Origin: Pelecanus crispus
Lineage: Eukaryota; Chordata; Aves; Pelecaniformes; Pelecanidae
Direction of reading: 5' to 3'
Assembly (NCBI RefSeq): GCF_030463565.1
Contig: NC_134676.1
Coordinates: forward strand, 26,826,728 to 26,890,727
Length of the DNA stretch: 64,000 bases
The notes beneath the pieces are model-generated. The model saw only the letters and a program-made list of their open reading frames with translations. It was not told the DNA's origin and did not search any database. Positions 1-64,000 of this stretch are shown in pieces (the stretch's first letter is position 1; every line of letters starts with the position of its first letter). Made by a program: the position numbers and the translations under genes.

Positions 1-2169
1 TTCAACCCCAGGCAAATCGTTTTTACCAGCAGAATGTACTTTTACTATTATCAAGCCCACAGCAGTCTGCACTATCAAAAACCCAAACCACTTTGTAATT
101 TACTTCTTGTGGGACTTCCAGTATGTTACTGAAGCTGTGTTTTCCTCCACTATTTGAGAAATGGGGATAACAGCCACATATGAGGCTAAACAATTATTAA
201 CAATCTGATGCATTTTAGGAGTCAGATATGTAACACAGTTTTCGTTTCAATGCACCACGAGTTGGACATTTAACAAAAGACACAGACTTAAGCTAACAGG
301 AGATGGGGGCAATAAGTGCCCGTGCATATTGCTCACTACAGAGAAATACCTGACCCGGCTCAGAAGAAATATTAGATCCCATTTCTAAACTTGTCAGTCT
401 GGCAAAACTTCTTCTCCCTTGTAATGGAGATAGTGGCCTTGAACTCACTCTTTTTTTTTCCTCCTCCATTCCTTGCTGCATTCTCAGAACCTCCCTCCTT
501 CCTTAGAAAGACAAGAAGGTCTGGTAGGTGTATGGTTTTTACACCAGCTGGCTCGGCCAGTTGCTCTTTCTGTTCTTTACACCTGCTTTCAAAGTAGCAT
601 GGCCCTTGAGCACGCAGGAGCAAAAAGCAGTAATGGAGGGGAGGCAGCACACTGCACTAGAAGAAAAAAACACATTTCCAGTGAAGGGTGTATTTATAAA
701 TAGCCTATAAGGGGCTTATAAAAATTTTATAACTGTATTACAGACATGAGCAATATGTTCTAGCAATCAGTAACAATTCTTAGAAGGCTGGATTCTAACC
801 TATGACTGCTGATCACTTATTTTAAAAAATCTGTGTGCCAATTTAGCCACTTTAAGCCATCTGCAACTGCTTCTACATAAGACAATGTCTTGCATTTCCC
901 ATGGATTGAGACCTGCACTTCCTGAAAGGATGTGGAGAAGGTCAATGGCTTTTGATGTGCAAAATAAGTAAGCAAAGGGGAAATAAAGAGCATGAGATAA
1001 GCACTATGGTTTATAAGATGGAATGTGTAGGGGCAGACAAAGGTAGAGGTGGAGAGAAACAGAGAGAGAGGTGATGGGATGTCTTTTGGGGAGATGAGAG
1101 TCAGCAAATTAGGCCATCACCCTTTAAACCTTTGCTGGAGCTCTGTGTTATCTAAGGCTGTCTGTGACACTAAGTTAGGTATGCTACACAAAGTTACACT
1201 TGAAGGCTGAGAAGGATTAGGGTGAATAAATAGCTAAGGTGTACAAAGCAATGTAATAGAGAGGGCTAAGATCTCTCTCCTTCTTCCTCGTGTATAGAGG
1301 AAAAAGACTAATTTGGAAGGGCAAACACTTAGAACAAAGAAATCGGTTTTCCCCAGGGTATTCTGAATTGGGTTGTGGAATTAACTGCACATCATATTAT
1401 TGGGGCAAATGTTTTCTTGTAATGAAGCATATACAAATAGATAATAGTATCTGCTTTTGCACTATTTATGCTAAACACTATAATCTTTATGCTGGAAGGC
1501 AGAGAATGATTACTCGTTTTGTCTCCCTCTAAGGGAGTTACTCCATTAAATGTTTATTGCAATGCTTAGGTTCTTACAAGGTTTATCATTCCCCATTTCA
1601 CAGTGGATCCAGATACATTAAATACTCCTCTTCCATTCCACTGTTTAATAAGCTGCTATTTTCCTGAAAGAATTAATAAACAAACTATTTTAATTTATAA
1701 CAATATAAAAGTCCTAGAATGGCTAGAACACAACAAAACAGATAGTTAACTGCAGAATTCTTTTCACAAGATGTTTTAAATGATAAGCTTTGTATCAGCT
1801 CAAGGATAGATGAGACAAATCCATGAGAGAGAAATCACTGAATGTTATTAAATACAAAGATAGCATATGTGGGTCAAAAAGTCCCTGGGCTGCAAATTGT
1901 TGAAGACTGGAAGAGCATTCTGGAGAGGTATCATATGTTTGCACTACTCATTCTTATTCAGCCAACTGCTTTGGGCCAGTGTTAAGAGCAAGAAAAAGGT
2001 GTAAGAGGAGCATTTGGTCTGTAGATTCTTAGGCTATTCTTAACAGTGTAATTCTACAGTGTCAAAGAACACTTCTATTTAAAAAGCTACTACAAGTTCC
2101 TATATATTTATTATTTATCCAAGCATGTTTACATTCACTACAGGATTACCATTTCCCAGTAAAACTGAC
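1..2169. other. BHMT intron 2 (partial), no recognised features
   Basis: AT-rich unique sequence. Short ORFs on both strands resemble no family I know. The third BHMT exon was searched for by its expected protein content and is absent. Confidence 0.6.
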
Positions 2170-5100
2170 CTGCTTCTGGGTGTTCTACCGTTGCTTCAGG
2201 AGTCCAAGGCCCAGCTTTTACATATCCCCTCTTTTCAAGAGCAAAGACAAATCCTCCATCTCCAATCACAATTTCTCCAGCGTCTAAGCGCTCTAGAATA
2301 CCCTGAAGAAAGCAGGAAGAAAGGTTAACAATTACAGTTCTTCAGTTTTGTGGGCTTCCTTTGTCTTTGTTGCCATTTCCTGTATTTGCAAAGCAGACAA
2401 ATATTTGCAGGCTACCAGAAACATCTTTGCCATAATAATAAAAAGTAATCAATTACCTTCTTGAAATTCTCTTTAAAGAATGGTAGATGGTCTGTTTTGC
2501 AACATAAGACTTTAATATGTGCATATATATTATGTAAGAATTTTCATTAGTCAGTTTTATTCTATTCCAGAGATATAGTCCCCAGAACTAGAAGTCAATG
2601 GTCCAATTCCATTCCTATGAAAGTAAAACACCATCTTAAATTCTCCTGTAAAATATAGGAGAACCTTCTTAAAATGAAACACTAGCATCACTGACCTCTT
2701 TATTAGCTCATTTGCTCTTTAGCTGTGAATGCCATCTTGACAGCACCTTTGTACAAGTAGCTTCTAACGCAAGATGGCACAACAAACATCACAGAAAAGT
2801 AAGCATGTAACATTTTCCTACCAAGTATGATACATCTCAAAATGCTGGCCTCCATTTTCTGACAGACTTTTTACTGGCCTGGGTTTGCTTACCTAGACTT
2901 ACAAAATGAAAGAAAATCCTGCTTGTTCTGCACAGCCTTGAAATGTTTTAAGATGCCAAATTACAAACCTTATAGCACCCTGTGATTACCCTGGCTTCTG
3001 CCTTGAACTCCATGCTACCGCAAGGAAAATTGTAATTATTTTTTTTGTAAAATTGAAAAACATGAGAACTACATATATTGGTTGCACCTAATATATCTTA
3101 TTTTTTGTATTCCTTTCATTATTTCTGCAATTGGATTACAGCCATAATTCTGTTTACTTTAAAAAGTGGATGAATGCAAACTCATTACATTAACAAAGGT
3201 AGTGGGTACAGAAAAAGAATTAATCAAAGATAAGACTTAAATTTCCCTCCATAGTTATCTTTTCTTGATGGCATATTAGCATTTCAGTAGATGAAATTTG
3301 AGGGAGTAGGAAAAAGAAAAGCCTTGTGGACATACGAGTGTGGTTTTCGTGCTGAGAGGAAGGGTTTCTTAACAATTAGCCTCCAACCTTTAGTAGATTA
3401 TCTTTCTTGATAATTTCTCCTCCATTAATTCAATTATCTCACACCATACATCCAGGAAAGTCAAACACTTGTGATATCTCAGCACTGCCCTTTAGGTGGG
3501 ATGAGAGTATGGCTTTCCAACAAGAAGGCGCACTGTGCCAACTATGCCAGTTCCAGTACCAAACAGAGTAGTGTAAGGCTACTTGGAGGCTACAAAGCCT
3601 GGCTGAGAGGGTTGGCATTTTTGGCTCAGGCACTGACATGGCAGCAAGGTGACGGGACGTCTCTGTACAGTGCTGCTGTGCAGATACATGAGTTTGGCCA
3701 AGTGTTGGCTTGCCAATCTCTGCATCACATTCCATTGCACATTGCGGACTTGCCATAATACTGATCTGATTGACTTCATTAAAGTATGCAAGCTTTTATC
3801 TGTATTTCAGCAGGACCAGGGCAAAACTGAATCTGCGATACTTAATCTCCAAAACTCAGTAATTTTCAACGAGTCTACCAGTCACGCCTGTCTACTAGAG
3901 CAATTCTGTTCTAAGTGTAAATGTCAGGAGACTTTGTAAAGATTGTGTTTGCAATTAACTAATTTGCAGTTGTAACACAATGCCTCAAATGGGGCCAGAG
4001 AAAGGCACCCAAGAGATCACTGGTTGAGTCCCTATTTTCTCTGCCTGCCAAGGAATCTTTTATAGATGGATCCTGCTTCAGAAGTTTAATATGCAGAGAA
4101 CAGGAGCAAGGAGGAAAAAAAATCATTAATATACAAGCAGCCTCGGTCATTGATTGTTAACTGAACATTAAGTAATAGATACATGTTGACATCATATATA
4201 GATACTATATTTAAATGCACTACAACTAACAGATTTTCTTTTAAGTCACTTTTAGGATTTAACAGCAGTTTTCCTTCACAGTTCTAGCTTTTTAAAACTG
4301 CAATTTGAAATAATCTTCACTTTTGACACACAAAAGCAACATAAGCCATGACTGAGTAGACCATGGCGTCTTAATACATAATATATTGTGATATATTAAA
4401 TGTAGCATCGGGGCATCTAATAGCAGGTGACATAACTACAAAGCACAAAGTACTTAATACAAACTTACTATGTCAGTTCAGAGTGCAAAAATGTTATTTC
4501 CCTTTTAAGCCAAACTATTACAGGTTTGATATCATCTCTTCACACCATTTTTGCTTTATCTATACTGCATAAAACACCATTGGTTCAACCAGCATATAGC
4601 TAGCATAAGTTCAGCATCAACTTTGTTTTATTCTACCCTGGAGACCTACAGCTGTGTGCCCATGCCCAACCCACATCAAAATTGTACTGTCACGTGATCC
4701 AGTAGTACACAGGTCTGGTGTTAAGTAACAAGAAATAGTATCTGTAAAGAGCTAACCAAGGCTTTTTTGAGCCATCTTTTCACTGCTTTACTTTTGCTAC
4801 TGTGAACGAGGTTGCACTACATAGTCCATATGTCTATCCATGGAAAGAGTGAAAGTGTCTGTATGAAGGTATTCCCTCAACCAGCTTTAAGAATGCAACT
4901 GAACCATTTAAGTGAAAAGCCTGCTTGGTCTACCTGTATCCTACCTTTCCATCAGTGGAGAGAACAGAGCATCTCAAAACAGCTATTCAGATGTTAAGTG
5001 AGCCCTCAAGAGAAGCTTATGTCTGTCCATCGCCTGTAAGGGGAACTTAGGGCAATTGCCTTCAGCTAGGTGCCTAAAGTCAGGTGGCATGACTACATGC

Positions 5101-6197
5101 CAAAAAATAAAAAGCAGGAGAAATACCTCCCCACCTTCTTCCTTTGTAATGGATTATCTGAAGAGCCTAGAGCTCATAGACTTCTTCCCATATCCTTCTG
5201 TTCTCTTACTCCAGACTTACATGCTACACATAAATACGTAAAACCAGTTCTGCCTAAGAAGTATCCCATTAATGGTAAGTGTCCTTCTGAACGCAAGACA
5301 GACTATGTGATTCCACTGACCTTCACAAGCAGTAGTGCAGGGTAGCCGTACTAGTGTATGTCAGAGCATTTGATTTAGACATTGCTCATGTGTTTGCCTT
5401 AATGGCCAGAATGGCTGATGCCTGGATAACTTTTTGTACTGGCGTATTTCTTTAGCTAACTGACGGTGCAAAGGGCACGCGTACATTGGAGACTGTGCTC
5501 ATATTACAAACACTGTTGGTATTCAGTCATATAAATCCAGGGAAGAGCAATTTAGGGCTTTTAAATAGAGTTGGCAGGATGGTGGAAACAGAAATCCCAC
5601 CCAATGACAGTTTATGCTTAAAATATTTACAATTTTAATGTGTTGCAAGCACTGCATGTCAAGTATTACTAAGCAAAATGGTTTTGAACTTTGGTGGCTC
5701 CAGTCTATGCATTCAGAGAAATCAAAATTCTGTGAGATGTTAGAGCATTAAGTTCAATCTAATCTCTCTCATAACTGCGTCCACACGTCGTTAGCGGCTC
5801 GATGCTGAATAGGTACAGTTATTATTACGGCTTTACTTTAGCTTTTCACAATAGGACCTTACCTGCAGAAATACCTTACTGGCGGGCTAAGCAGCGCGGC
5901 TGGCGGGCTGCGCCCGTTTCGCGGCAGCTCCCCGGGAGGGCCGCCGGGCAGGACCCGGAGCAGGCGGGAGGGAGGGAGGGAGGGGCGGCCGGCGGCGCCA
6001 CGGCCCGGCCCAGAGCCCCGCCGCTGCCGGGACCCCGCCGCTGCCGGGGGCACCGCTGCCAGCGCCCGCCGCCGCCCCGACGCCGGGCAGCCGAGCGGGA
6101 CGGGCCCGCGGGGAGCAGCGGGACGGGGCGGAGCGGGGGAGGGAGCCGGGGGGATTACCCTTTTGCCCTGCTTCGTGGTCTTCCCGATCGGCAGCAT
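1..6197 (-). CDS. BHMT: Betaine-homocysteine S-methyltransferase, 5' part (exons 1-2 of a gene continuing past coordinate 1)
   Basis: BHMT is a cytosolic zinc enzyme that moves a methyl group from betaine to homocysteine, making methionine and dimethylglycine. Coding join in this window: complement(6159..6197, 2170..2302), 57 complete codons plus one base. Exon 1 gives [13 protein letters not shown]; exon 2 opens with [20 protein letters not shown] and continues through [17 protein letters not shown], the conserved N-terminal strand of the BHMT barrel. The junction is phase 0, as expected for the family. The zinc-binding cysteines are encoded downstream, outside the window. I looked for the next exon in 1-2169 on the minus strand and did not find it, so intron 2 runs off the edge. 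The short basic N-terminus differs from the mammalian one, which is normal for this variable segment. BHMT2 is the alternative name, but that paralogue is regarded as mammal-specific. The gene is head to head with DMGDH, the next enzyme in the pathway. Confidence 0.93.
2170..2302 (-). CDS. BHMT: BHMT coding exon 2
   Basis: 133 bases bounded by acceptor CTTCAG (plus-strand CTGAAG at 2303-2308) and donor GTCAGT (plus-strand ACTGAC at 2164-2169). It encodes [20 protein letters not shown], then [20 protein letters not shown] and HPEA. It leaves one base (phase 1) for the next exon. Identity to vertebrate BHMT is very high. Confidence 0.95.
2303..6158. other. BHMT intron 1
   Basis: 3.86 kb of mostly AT-rich sequence that becomes GC-rich from about 5880 as it enters the CpG island. 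The ORFs here (for example 3439-3756 minus) overlap ORFs on the opposite strand and show no domain. I see no clear repeat. Confidence 0.6.
6159..6197 (-). CDS. BHMT: BHMT coding exon 1
   Basis: The ATG reads on the minus strand at 6197-6195 and encodes 13 codons ([13 protein letters not shown]). They end at AGG followed by the donor GTAATC (plus-strand GATTAC at 6153-6158). The exon lies about 90 bases downstream of a TATA box, and joining it to exon 2 keeps the frame. Confidence 0.87.
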
Positions 6198-6282
6198 CTT
6201 CCTCGCCCAGGGACGCTGGCTGCCCGGCTCCGGCCCCGCGGCTCGGCACGAAGCACAAGCTGCCCCGGGCGCTCAGCCCGCA

Positions 6283-6290
6283 CTTTTATA
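6283..6290 (-). promoter_or_regulatory. TATA box of BHMT
   Basis: The minus strand reads TATAAAAG, a near-consensus TATA box in a GC-rich context. Transcription would be expected to start 25-30 bases downstream, near 6253-6260. That gives a 5' UTR of about 60 bases before the ATG at 6197. Confidence 0.72.
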
Positions 6291-6501
6291 GCCCGGGGAG
6301 GAGGCGGGCCGCGCCGGGCAGCGCCGCGGGAGCCACCCCCGCCCGGGCCGGCCCCTGACCCCGCCGGCCGCCCTGGCACGGCGCGGGCCGCCCCGCCTGG
6401 CCCGAGGGCGGGAGGCGCCCGGTGGCTCCCGCGGTGCCTCCCCCGGGTTGCCCCCGCGGGCAAGGGGCGGGCCGGCGCCCTCCTCCGTGAGGGCTGGCAG
6501 A

Positions 6502-6550
6502 GACGGGACGGGACGGGACGGGAGGGGAGGGGAGGGGAGGGGAGGGGACG
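6502..6550 (+). repeat. GGGAC/GGGAG pentanucleotide tract upstream of DMGDH
   Basis: Tandem GGGAC units run directly into tandem GGGAG units, placing about ten G runs on the DMGDH sense strand 62-110 bases before its ATG. The tract lies in the core promoter or 5' UTR and can in principle form G-quadruplexes. Confidence 0.85.
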
Positions 6551-6611
6551 CCGTCGGGAGAGGCGCAGAGCCAGCGCTCCCCATCCCTGCTGCCGGCGGG
6601 CTGTGTGCGGG

Positions 6612-52118
<45,507 letters not shown>

Positions 52119-55100
52119 ACACAGATGAGGGTACAGCAAATTGTGCAGTAGGAAATAGTTCCATTAATAGGCATGAAATTAAAAGAAACAAACTACTCAT
52201 ATTTGATAATTACTAAACACAAGATCCTCATTGCCATACATCAGTATGAAATTTGATGGTGTTACCCTCTTGATTCCTTGTATGGGCTATTCAAATTAGA
52301 GATCTGAGCACAGTTCATGAACCAGTATGTGTTACCCCTTCTCAGTAGCACTTGTGAGCAGAAAGTGGCAGGGAATGAGTAGATCCTTGATTCAGCTTGC
52401 TCCCACATTGACTGGCAGATCTGAATTAATGCAAAGGAGAAAGTTGCTCTTGGTACTGGCCAATACCAAATTCTTCCTCCTCGACACTCACAGTTCCTCC
52501 TTCGCCTGTCCTCAGGGTAAAATAGCTTATCCTGGCTCCTTACAACATGACATCGCAAACTTATCATTAACATAATATCACTGGTTCTGCACAGAAATGC
52601 TTTCTAAGGAACTGAAATATATCCCAGCAATCATTAAAAAGAATAAAGCCAATATTAAAGGCAAACCAAACTGTTAACATTTTTTCCCAATGTGTCACCC
52701 TTGCAGAAATTCTCACAGAAGATAAAAATCTAGTTCTTCTTAACGAAACAGTCACAGGAATCCCATTTGTCATTATTTTATGTGAATCATCTAGTAGATT
52801 ACATGTAACATTCTACAACACACAGGATGTTATTGCTCAGTTTTGAACAGAACTTAAAGTACTGTATCATGGATTTACTGTTTTAAATCTGAAGAGCTAG
52901 ACTGACACCAGAGAACTTCTTTTCTTCCTTTTCCTGTTAATTACAGATTGAATAGCAGCAAAAGCCATATGTTGTTATACAGAAATATTAACAATGAAAA
53001 AAATACAATTGAAGCCACAGCAGAGGAGCTTTATTCAGTGTTAAATATTCAATAACCTGAATAAGCAGGATTGGGATAATGTAAATGATGGGAACACACT
53101 AAATTATTAAAACACTATTCTGAATTCCATAATATGCTCAACAATTCTTTTGAATAAGAACAATGTCAAGATTTCCAACTTACAAAGAGTAATGCTCTCC
53201 TTTAGGCTATAGTTAAACCTTTTTGAAGTACATATGAATATAAGTAATGTCCAAAATGTACTTTCTCCAAAGGAGTTGGTGCCTCTAAATCTTTAGCAAA
53301 GAAGCAAATGTATAAATAGACTATACCAGGAGAAACACAATTTGGATAATGAACACTTACTCTTGCTAAAGTAAGCTGACATTGCATTGTGCTGTTATGA
53401 ATATCTTTTACAAAGCAGGTCAAAATAAAATATACAAGCTTGGGCAGGTTTGCCTGTAGTGCTATCTTGAGAGAAAAATCCATCCAGAAATTATTCTCTG
53501 TTATGCTTTCATAGGTGATTTAGTTTTACTTTGCTGAACCAATCAGAGATGCTACTTTTTCTAAAGGTGACATTATTTGTAATGAGGCAGTTAGCCACTA
53601 TGTTTCCTTGAGAATTTAAGAAATCTAAAATACAACACAGTGCAATAATCGTTTATTTAGGAACATAGTTTTGAATTTCAGTATTTCCCAAGAACATGCA
53701 AATTCACTAGACACCATGTCCTGGAGCATACAGTTAACAGTTATCCTGAGACAGGCTTTCACATATACTTTCCTAATAAGCTTCGCTATGCCAAAACTCT
53801 TGTTTCAACGATACCTTCCACATCCCAACCTGGAAGTTAGAATCAGGTTTGTAACTCCTTTGCCAGCTATTCATTAACATGTCAACCAGATCGGTCTGAC
53901 TGTGCAGAAGGGACAGGCTTTCTGCAGCATGAGCAAATGGTAATGAATCACAGATGTAATTCCTACAGCCAAGTAAGCTCAGAAACTGTACCCTCCATGG
54001 GCTTGTACCACATTTCCAGCTCTAACCTCCCAACCACTAATTTCTTCTTGTAGATAATGCAGATAGCTACCTGTCTCATTTTACAGTGTAGTATTATAGG
54101 GGCCCAAACACTGATTTCCTTGTGGGCTTCTCATTGACAGCTGTTGTCACCCAAGTCTCATGAAGATCAAGCCTTGGCCAGTTGATTTGCATTTGGTTTC
54201 AAGATTTAGAGAAGCAGACAAAAAGCATGCTGCTTCTGGGACAAGGCAATGCAAAGTAAGGTTTCTTTCCTGCAGCCAACTTCTAAGACCAAAACAACTC
54301 CACGTTCATTACTGACCATAAATAAGACAAATGGAGTATCTCGGAGAGCTTGTTGCATTCTGTTACCTCTTAAGAATGGCTGTGCTTTCTGTTTAACAAT
54401 GCATTTGGGAGCAGAGATACCTGAAGATGTTTTAAGCAAGCATGCCATGGCTGAGTATTAGGAGCACTGTAGCTGTGATAGTCGTATGTCTGACAGGGCT
54501 TCCTAGTTGATGTCGCTTCTTTTTTACTGCTCTGATACCCAAGTCAGCCTACTGAGTATTTATTAGGATAGCTCAACATTGCAGCACTTTGCACAGCATG
54601 AATCAACTGAACTGTAAGGGGATGAAGCTTTACAAATCGTGCCCACAGAGAGGTTCACACATTTAAGTCAATCTTTCATAGTTACAAAATGAAAACTATA
54701 AACCTGAAGAAATGAGGGGGCGGGGAAGTGTTCAGCAGCTTTTGTGGTTTCCTGTCACTGTTTCTTTTCATTTTATGTTGTGATACGGTGTTGCATAAAC
54801 TTGTGGTGTCAGGACACAGCAAGAGGAAGTGAATAGGAGCAAGAATGTTTAAGTAGTACACCCATGTTTTAAGAGGGCTTCTAACCAATCAAACAGAAAT
54901 ACCAGGGTAGAAAGACTGGCAGGGACATCTTATGAGTCTTCCACAACCCCATTAGCTAACAGAAGAGACATCTCTGTAATGAGGTGAAAAAATGACAGTT
55001 GGGCATCTAGGGAATTTTCTGAAATATTCAAATTTCTTTGTGTGGAGAGATCAGGACATGTCAAAAGGCAGTTTTCTCAGACACTGTTTTTTGTCATTTT

Positions 55101-57403
55101 TTTAATTCTTTTTCCATCTCCAAAGAGTTTTGGTACACCAGTGTAGATGTTACTACTGCCATTTTAATTTTTGTTCCAAGTTCCCATGTGCTACGGCAAG
55201 TGTGCCATCTTCATACTTTGTGTGGAATTATAAATTGACACAGATACCATAATCTTGTGTGTCACTCTAATGAATTCATTAAGCATTGACCTCAAAACAG
55301 CATCCAAATTATTCAACCCCAAATTCAGAAATGGTACACTGAAACATAGGGGACTGAACACAGACCATTTCCAGGATTTATTCTTTTGATTCAAGAGAAT
55401 ACTCTCTGACATAAACAGTATTTTCTGATTGGGATTCCAAATCCCTCAAGTAGTAATAAAAAAAAAAAAAAACCACCAGGAAAATATGACAGGCAGCAAC
55501 ATCCAGACTGTGACTGTGCAGTATCTGCTCTGTATATTTAGATGGTACAACTTAATGTTTTAACTCTGGCAGCTCAGGCAACTGGGTCCAATTCTGGTGG
55601 AGCAGGATAACCAGCAAATAACTCTTGACACTCCTCTACAGCGGCATATGAGTTCAGCTGCACTTGGACACTGTGATGCCTTTGGAAACACGTCAGGTGA
55701 ATACTATTATGAATTTTATTCCAAAATTTGTACCCAGCATTCCCGATTTCACCAGCACTTTGTAGATTTTCAAAGTAATTATTTTGAATGAACAAGAATG
55801 GTTTCCACGGGAATGGAAACATTTGAATGGAACTTTACCTAAAATAAGGACACAGAAGAAGTTAGTAAAATACACAGTTCACTGAGACAACTGTGACTGG
55901 TGATGGGATCTGAACTAAAAACAAGATAAATTGGAACTTTCCAGCCTTTTGAACTGTATGAATCATATCTCAACAAAGAAAATGTAACTCATAGTCACAT
56001 ACCAGCTTGTCAGCAATCCTGGAATTTACTTGAGGGAAAACTCACTTCAGGACAGTATTGTTGCTTCTTGTTCCAATAACAGCTGTGGACACACACATTC
56101 TTATTGTAGAAAAAAATGCGGCATCGCTCATTGTTGCTGTTGTTTTCAAACCAGCAGGGAATTCTTTGGGATTTATTAAAAAAATCTGATAAATTCAAAG
56201 ACTTATCCACTAGATTTCATTCATAGGAGCAGGAACTTCCTTTCTACAGAGACTTGTCAATCAAAAAGAAAGTAAACAGGAGTCTGGCATACTCAATATT
56301 TGCCTTTCTTACCAAGAAATGTGATTTTTAATGTGGATTGTTCTTTCACGTGTTACCAAATAGCTATACAGATTTGCAAATGCATGTGTGTACCATTCCA
56401 GCTAAATGTGAAACACATCGTTATTTGATCTTCAGCTGCACACTGAAATTTGTTTGTATTCCATAGATGAACAAAATCGACCAGAGTTGACAGCTATTTC
56501 TGTCCTTGCACAGTCTTAGGTATTTCATCAAGATTATAACTAAGGTAGTGGTCGTTTACAATATTGCTTTAGAAGATTACATGGTTTGAAGAAATAGGCC
56601 TGCTGACATTGCTGTTATTTCTGCTTCTGGGTTGCTTCACTTCCTTCCTACTCAATAACAGTCACAAGCACCATCTTATGGCCAGCCACAGGCCATCTTG
56701 CAGCTACCTAGATCACGACTTCTCATCCGAATGAACAAAACGAGGAGAAAAAAGCACTGGGTCGCTCATGGTTTTGCCGAAGCGGTGTGCAGGGGAGGGG
56801 CTGAGAGCAGCAGCTGGAGATGGCCGGAGAGAGGCCACGCGCCTTTCTCCTACGGGAATGCTGGCCACCTCGCACCGCTCAGCTGCCTCCCCGGTGGCGG
56901 TGGCAATTTGTCTTTCCCAGGCGGTAGCGCAGGCTGGCGAGCAGCAAGGCCATGGCTGTTTTGCAACCGCCCGGCTTTGCTTGTGCACAGAATAAACTCT
57001 GTTGGCAGTGTTAAATCTGGATGAGCTGCCGTGGTGTCGCGTACGAAGGCAGAAGCAACAGTCCAGCTACTCGTACCACAACACACTGCGTCCTTTACTC
57101 AAACTGTGGTACTGGCGACCTTGGGAACACCGCTGACTTGAAACACAAGCTTGCCAACGGTTCCCTGGCTCCCCCGGGAGAGGCTCCGCGACCTAAAATG
57201 GCTGCTTCGTGTAGGAACTGAAGGCAGGTGACCCCAGCACCGCCCAGCCGGCCCCGCTGGCACCTGCCGCCGCTGCCCGAGGCGGGCCTCGCCGCCCGCC
57301 ACCGCCCCGCGGCCCGGCCCAGCCCGGCGGGAGGAGCCGGGCGCTGCCACCGCCCCGGGGCCGGGCCGGGGCGGTGCCCGCGGCCCAGTTCCGGGTGGCG
57401 GGG
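52119..57403. other. DMGDH 3' UTR and DMGDH-ARSB intergenic region
   Basis: 5.3 kb. The DMGDH 3' UTR probably ends near a poly(A) signal at 52642. The middle part is AT-rich with a poly(A) run at about 55459-55472 and no recognised repeat or gene. From about 56750 the sequence becomes GC-rich as it enters the ARSB promoter. Confidence 0.65.
52642..52647 (+). terminator. Candidate DMGDH poly(A) signal
   Basis: First canonical AATAAA after the DMGDH stop, 524 bases downstream, followed by a GT-containing stretch (AATGTGTCACC near 52690). A later AATAAA at 53424 is an alternative. Confidence 0.45.

Positions 57404-64000
<6,597 letters not shown>

Noticed and set aside
1-2169. BHMT exon 3
   Set aside because: Searched on the minus strand for the expected next BHMT residues; no matching stretch with acceptor and donor was found.

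Overview
This window is nuclear DNA from a bird. Intron-rich vertebrate genes sit among CR1 LINE fragments with the avian CR1 3' end (repeats of ATTCTATGA) and endogenous-retrovirus LTR and pol pieces of a type common in birds. The gene order BHMT, DMGDH, ARSB matches the vertebrate block equivalent to human 5q14. In chicken that block lies on the Z chromosome (from memory, not tested here), so Z linkage is likely.

Layout. (1) 1-6197, minus strand: the 5' end of BHMT. Coding exons 1 (6159-6197) and 2 (2170-2302) are present; the rest lies beyond coordinate 1. (2) 6198-6611: a 414-bp, very GC-rich gap between the BHMT and DMGDH start codons, forming a head-to-head promoter. BHMT has a clear TATA box; the DMGDH side is TATA-less and G-rich. 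(3) 6612-52118, plus strand: complete DMGDH, 16 coding exons. All splice sites are GT/AG and all phases fit, giving 870 codons plus stop, compared with about 866 residues in human. (4) 52119-57403: intergenic, with a candidate poly(A) signal. (5) 57404 to the window end, plus strand: ARSB exons 1 and 2 in a CpG island; later exons are outside the window. ARSB intron 2 holds an antisense endogenous retrovirus (LTR 61675-62244, degraded pol up to the edge).

How the genes work together. BHMT transfers a methyl group from betaine to homocysteine, giving methionine and dimethylglycine. DMGDH then oxidises dimethylglycine to sarcosine in mitochondria, passing one-carbon units to tetrahydrofolate. 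Two consecutive enzymes of choline/betaine catabolism are therefore transcribed divergently from one short promoter. ARSB is a lysosomal sulfatase with no evident pathway link.

Interspersed repeats make up most other recognisable content: CR1 fragments at 7.1, 11.7-13.1, 13.2-14.1, 32.5, 33.7-34.0, 42.8, 44.2 and 48.0-49.1 kb, an LTR fragment at 44.0 kb, and simple repeats. I found no tRNA or rRNA gene, no CRISPR array and no convincing undescribed system. The best second-look items are the divergent promoter with its G-rich tract, two CR1 copies sharing the same doubled 3' end, and a 137-codon antisense ORF of unknown nature in DMGDH intron 14.
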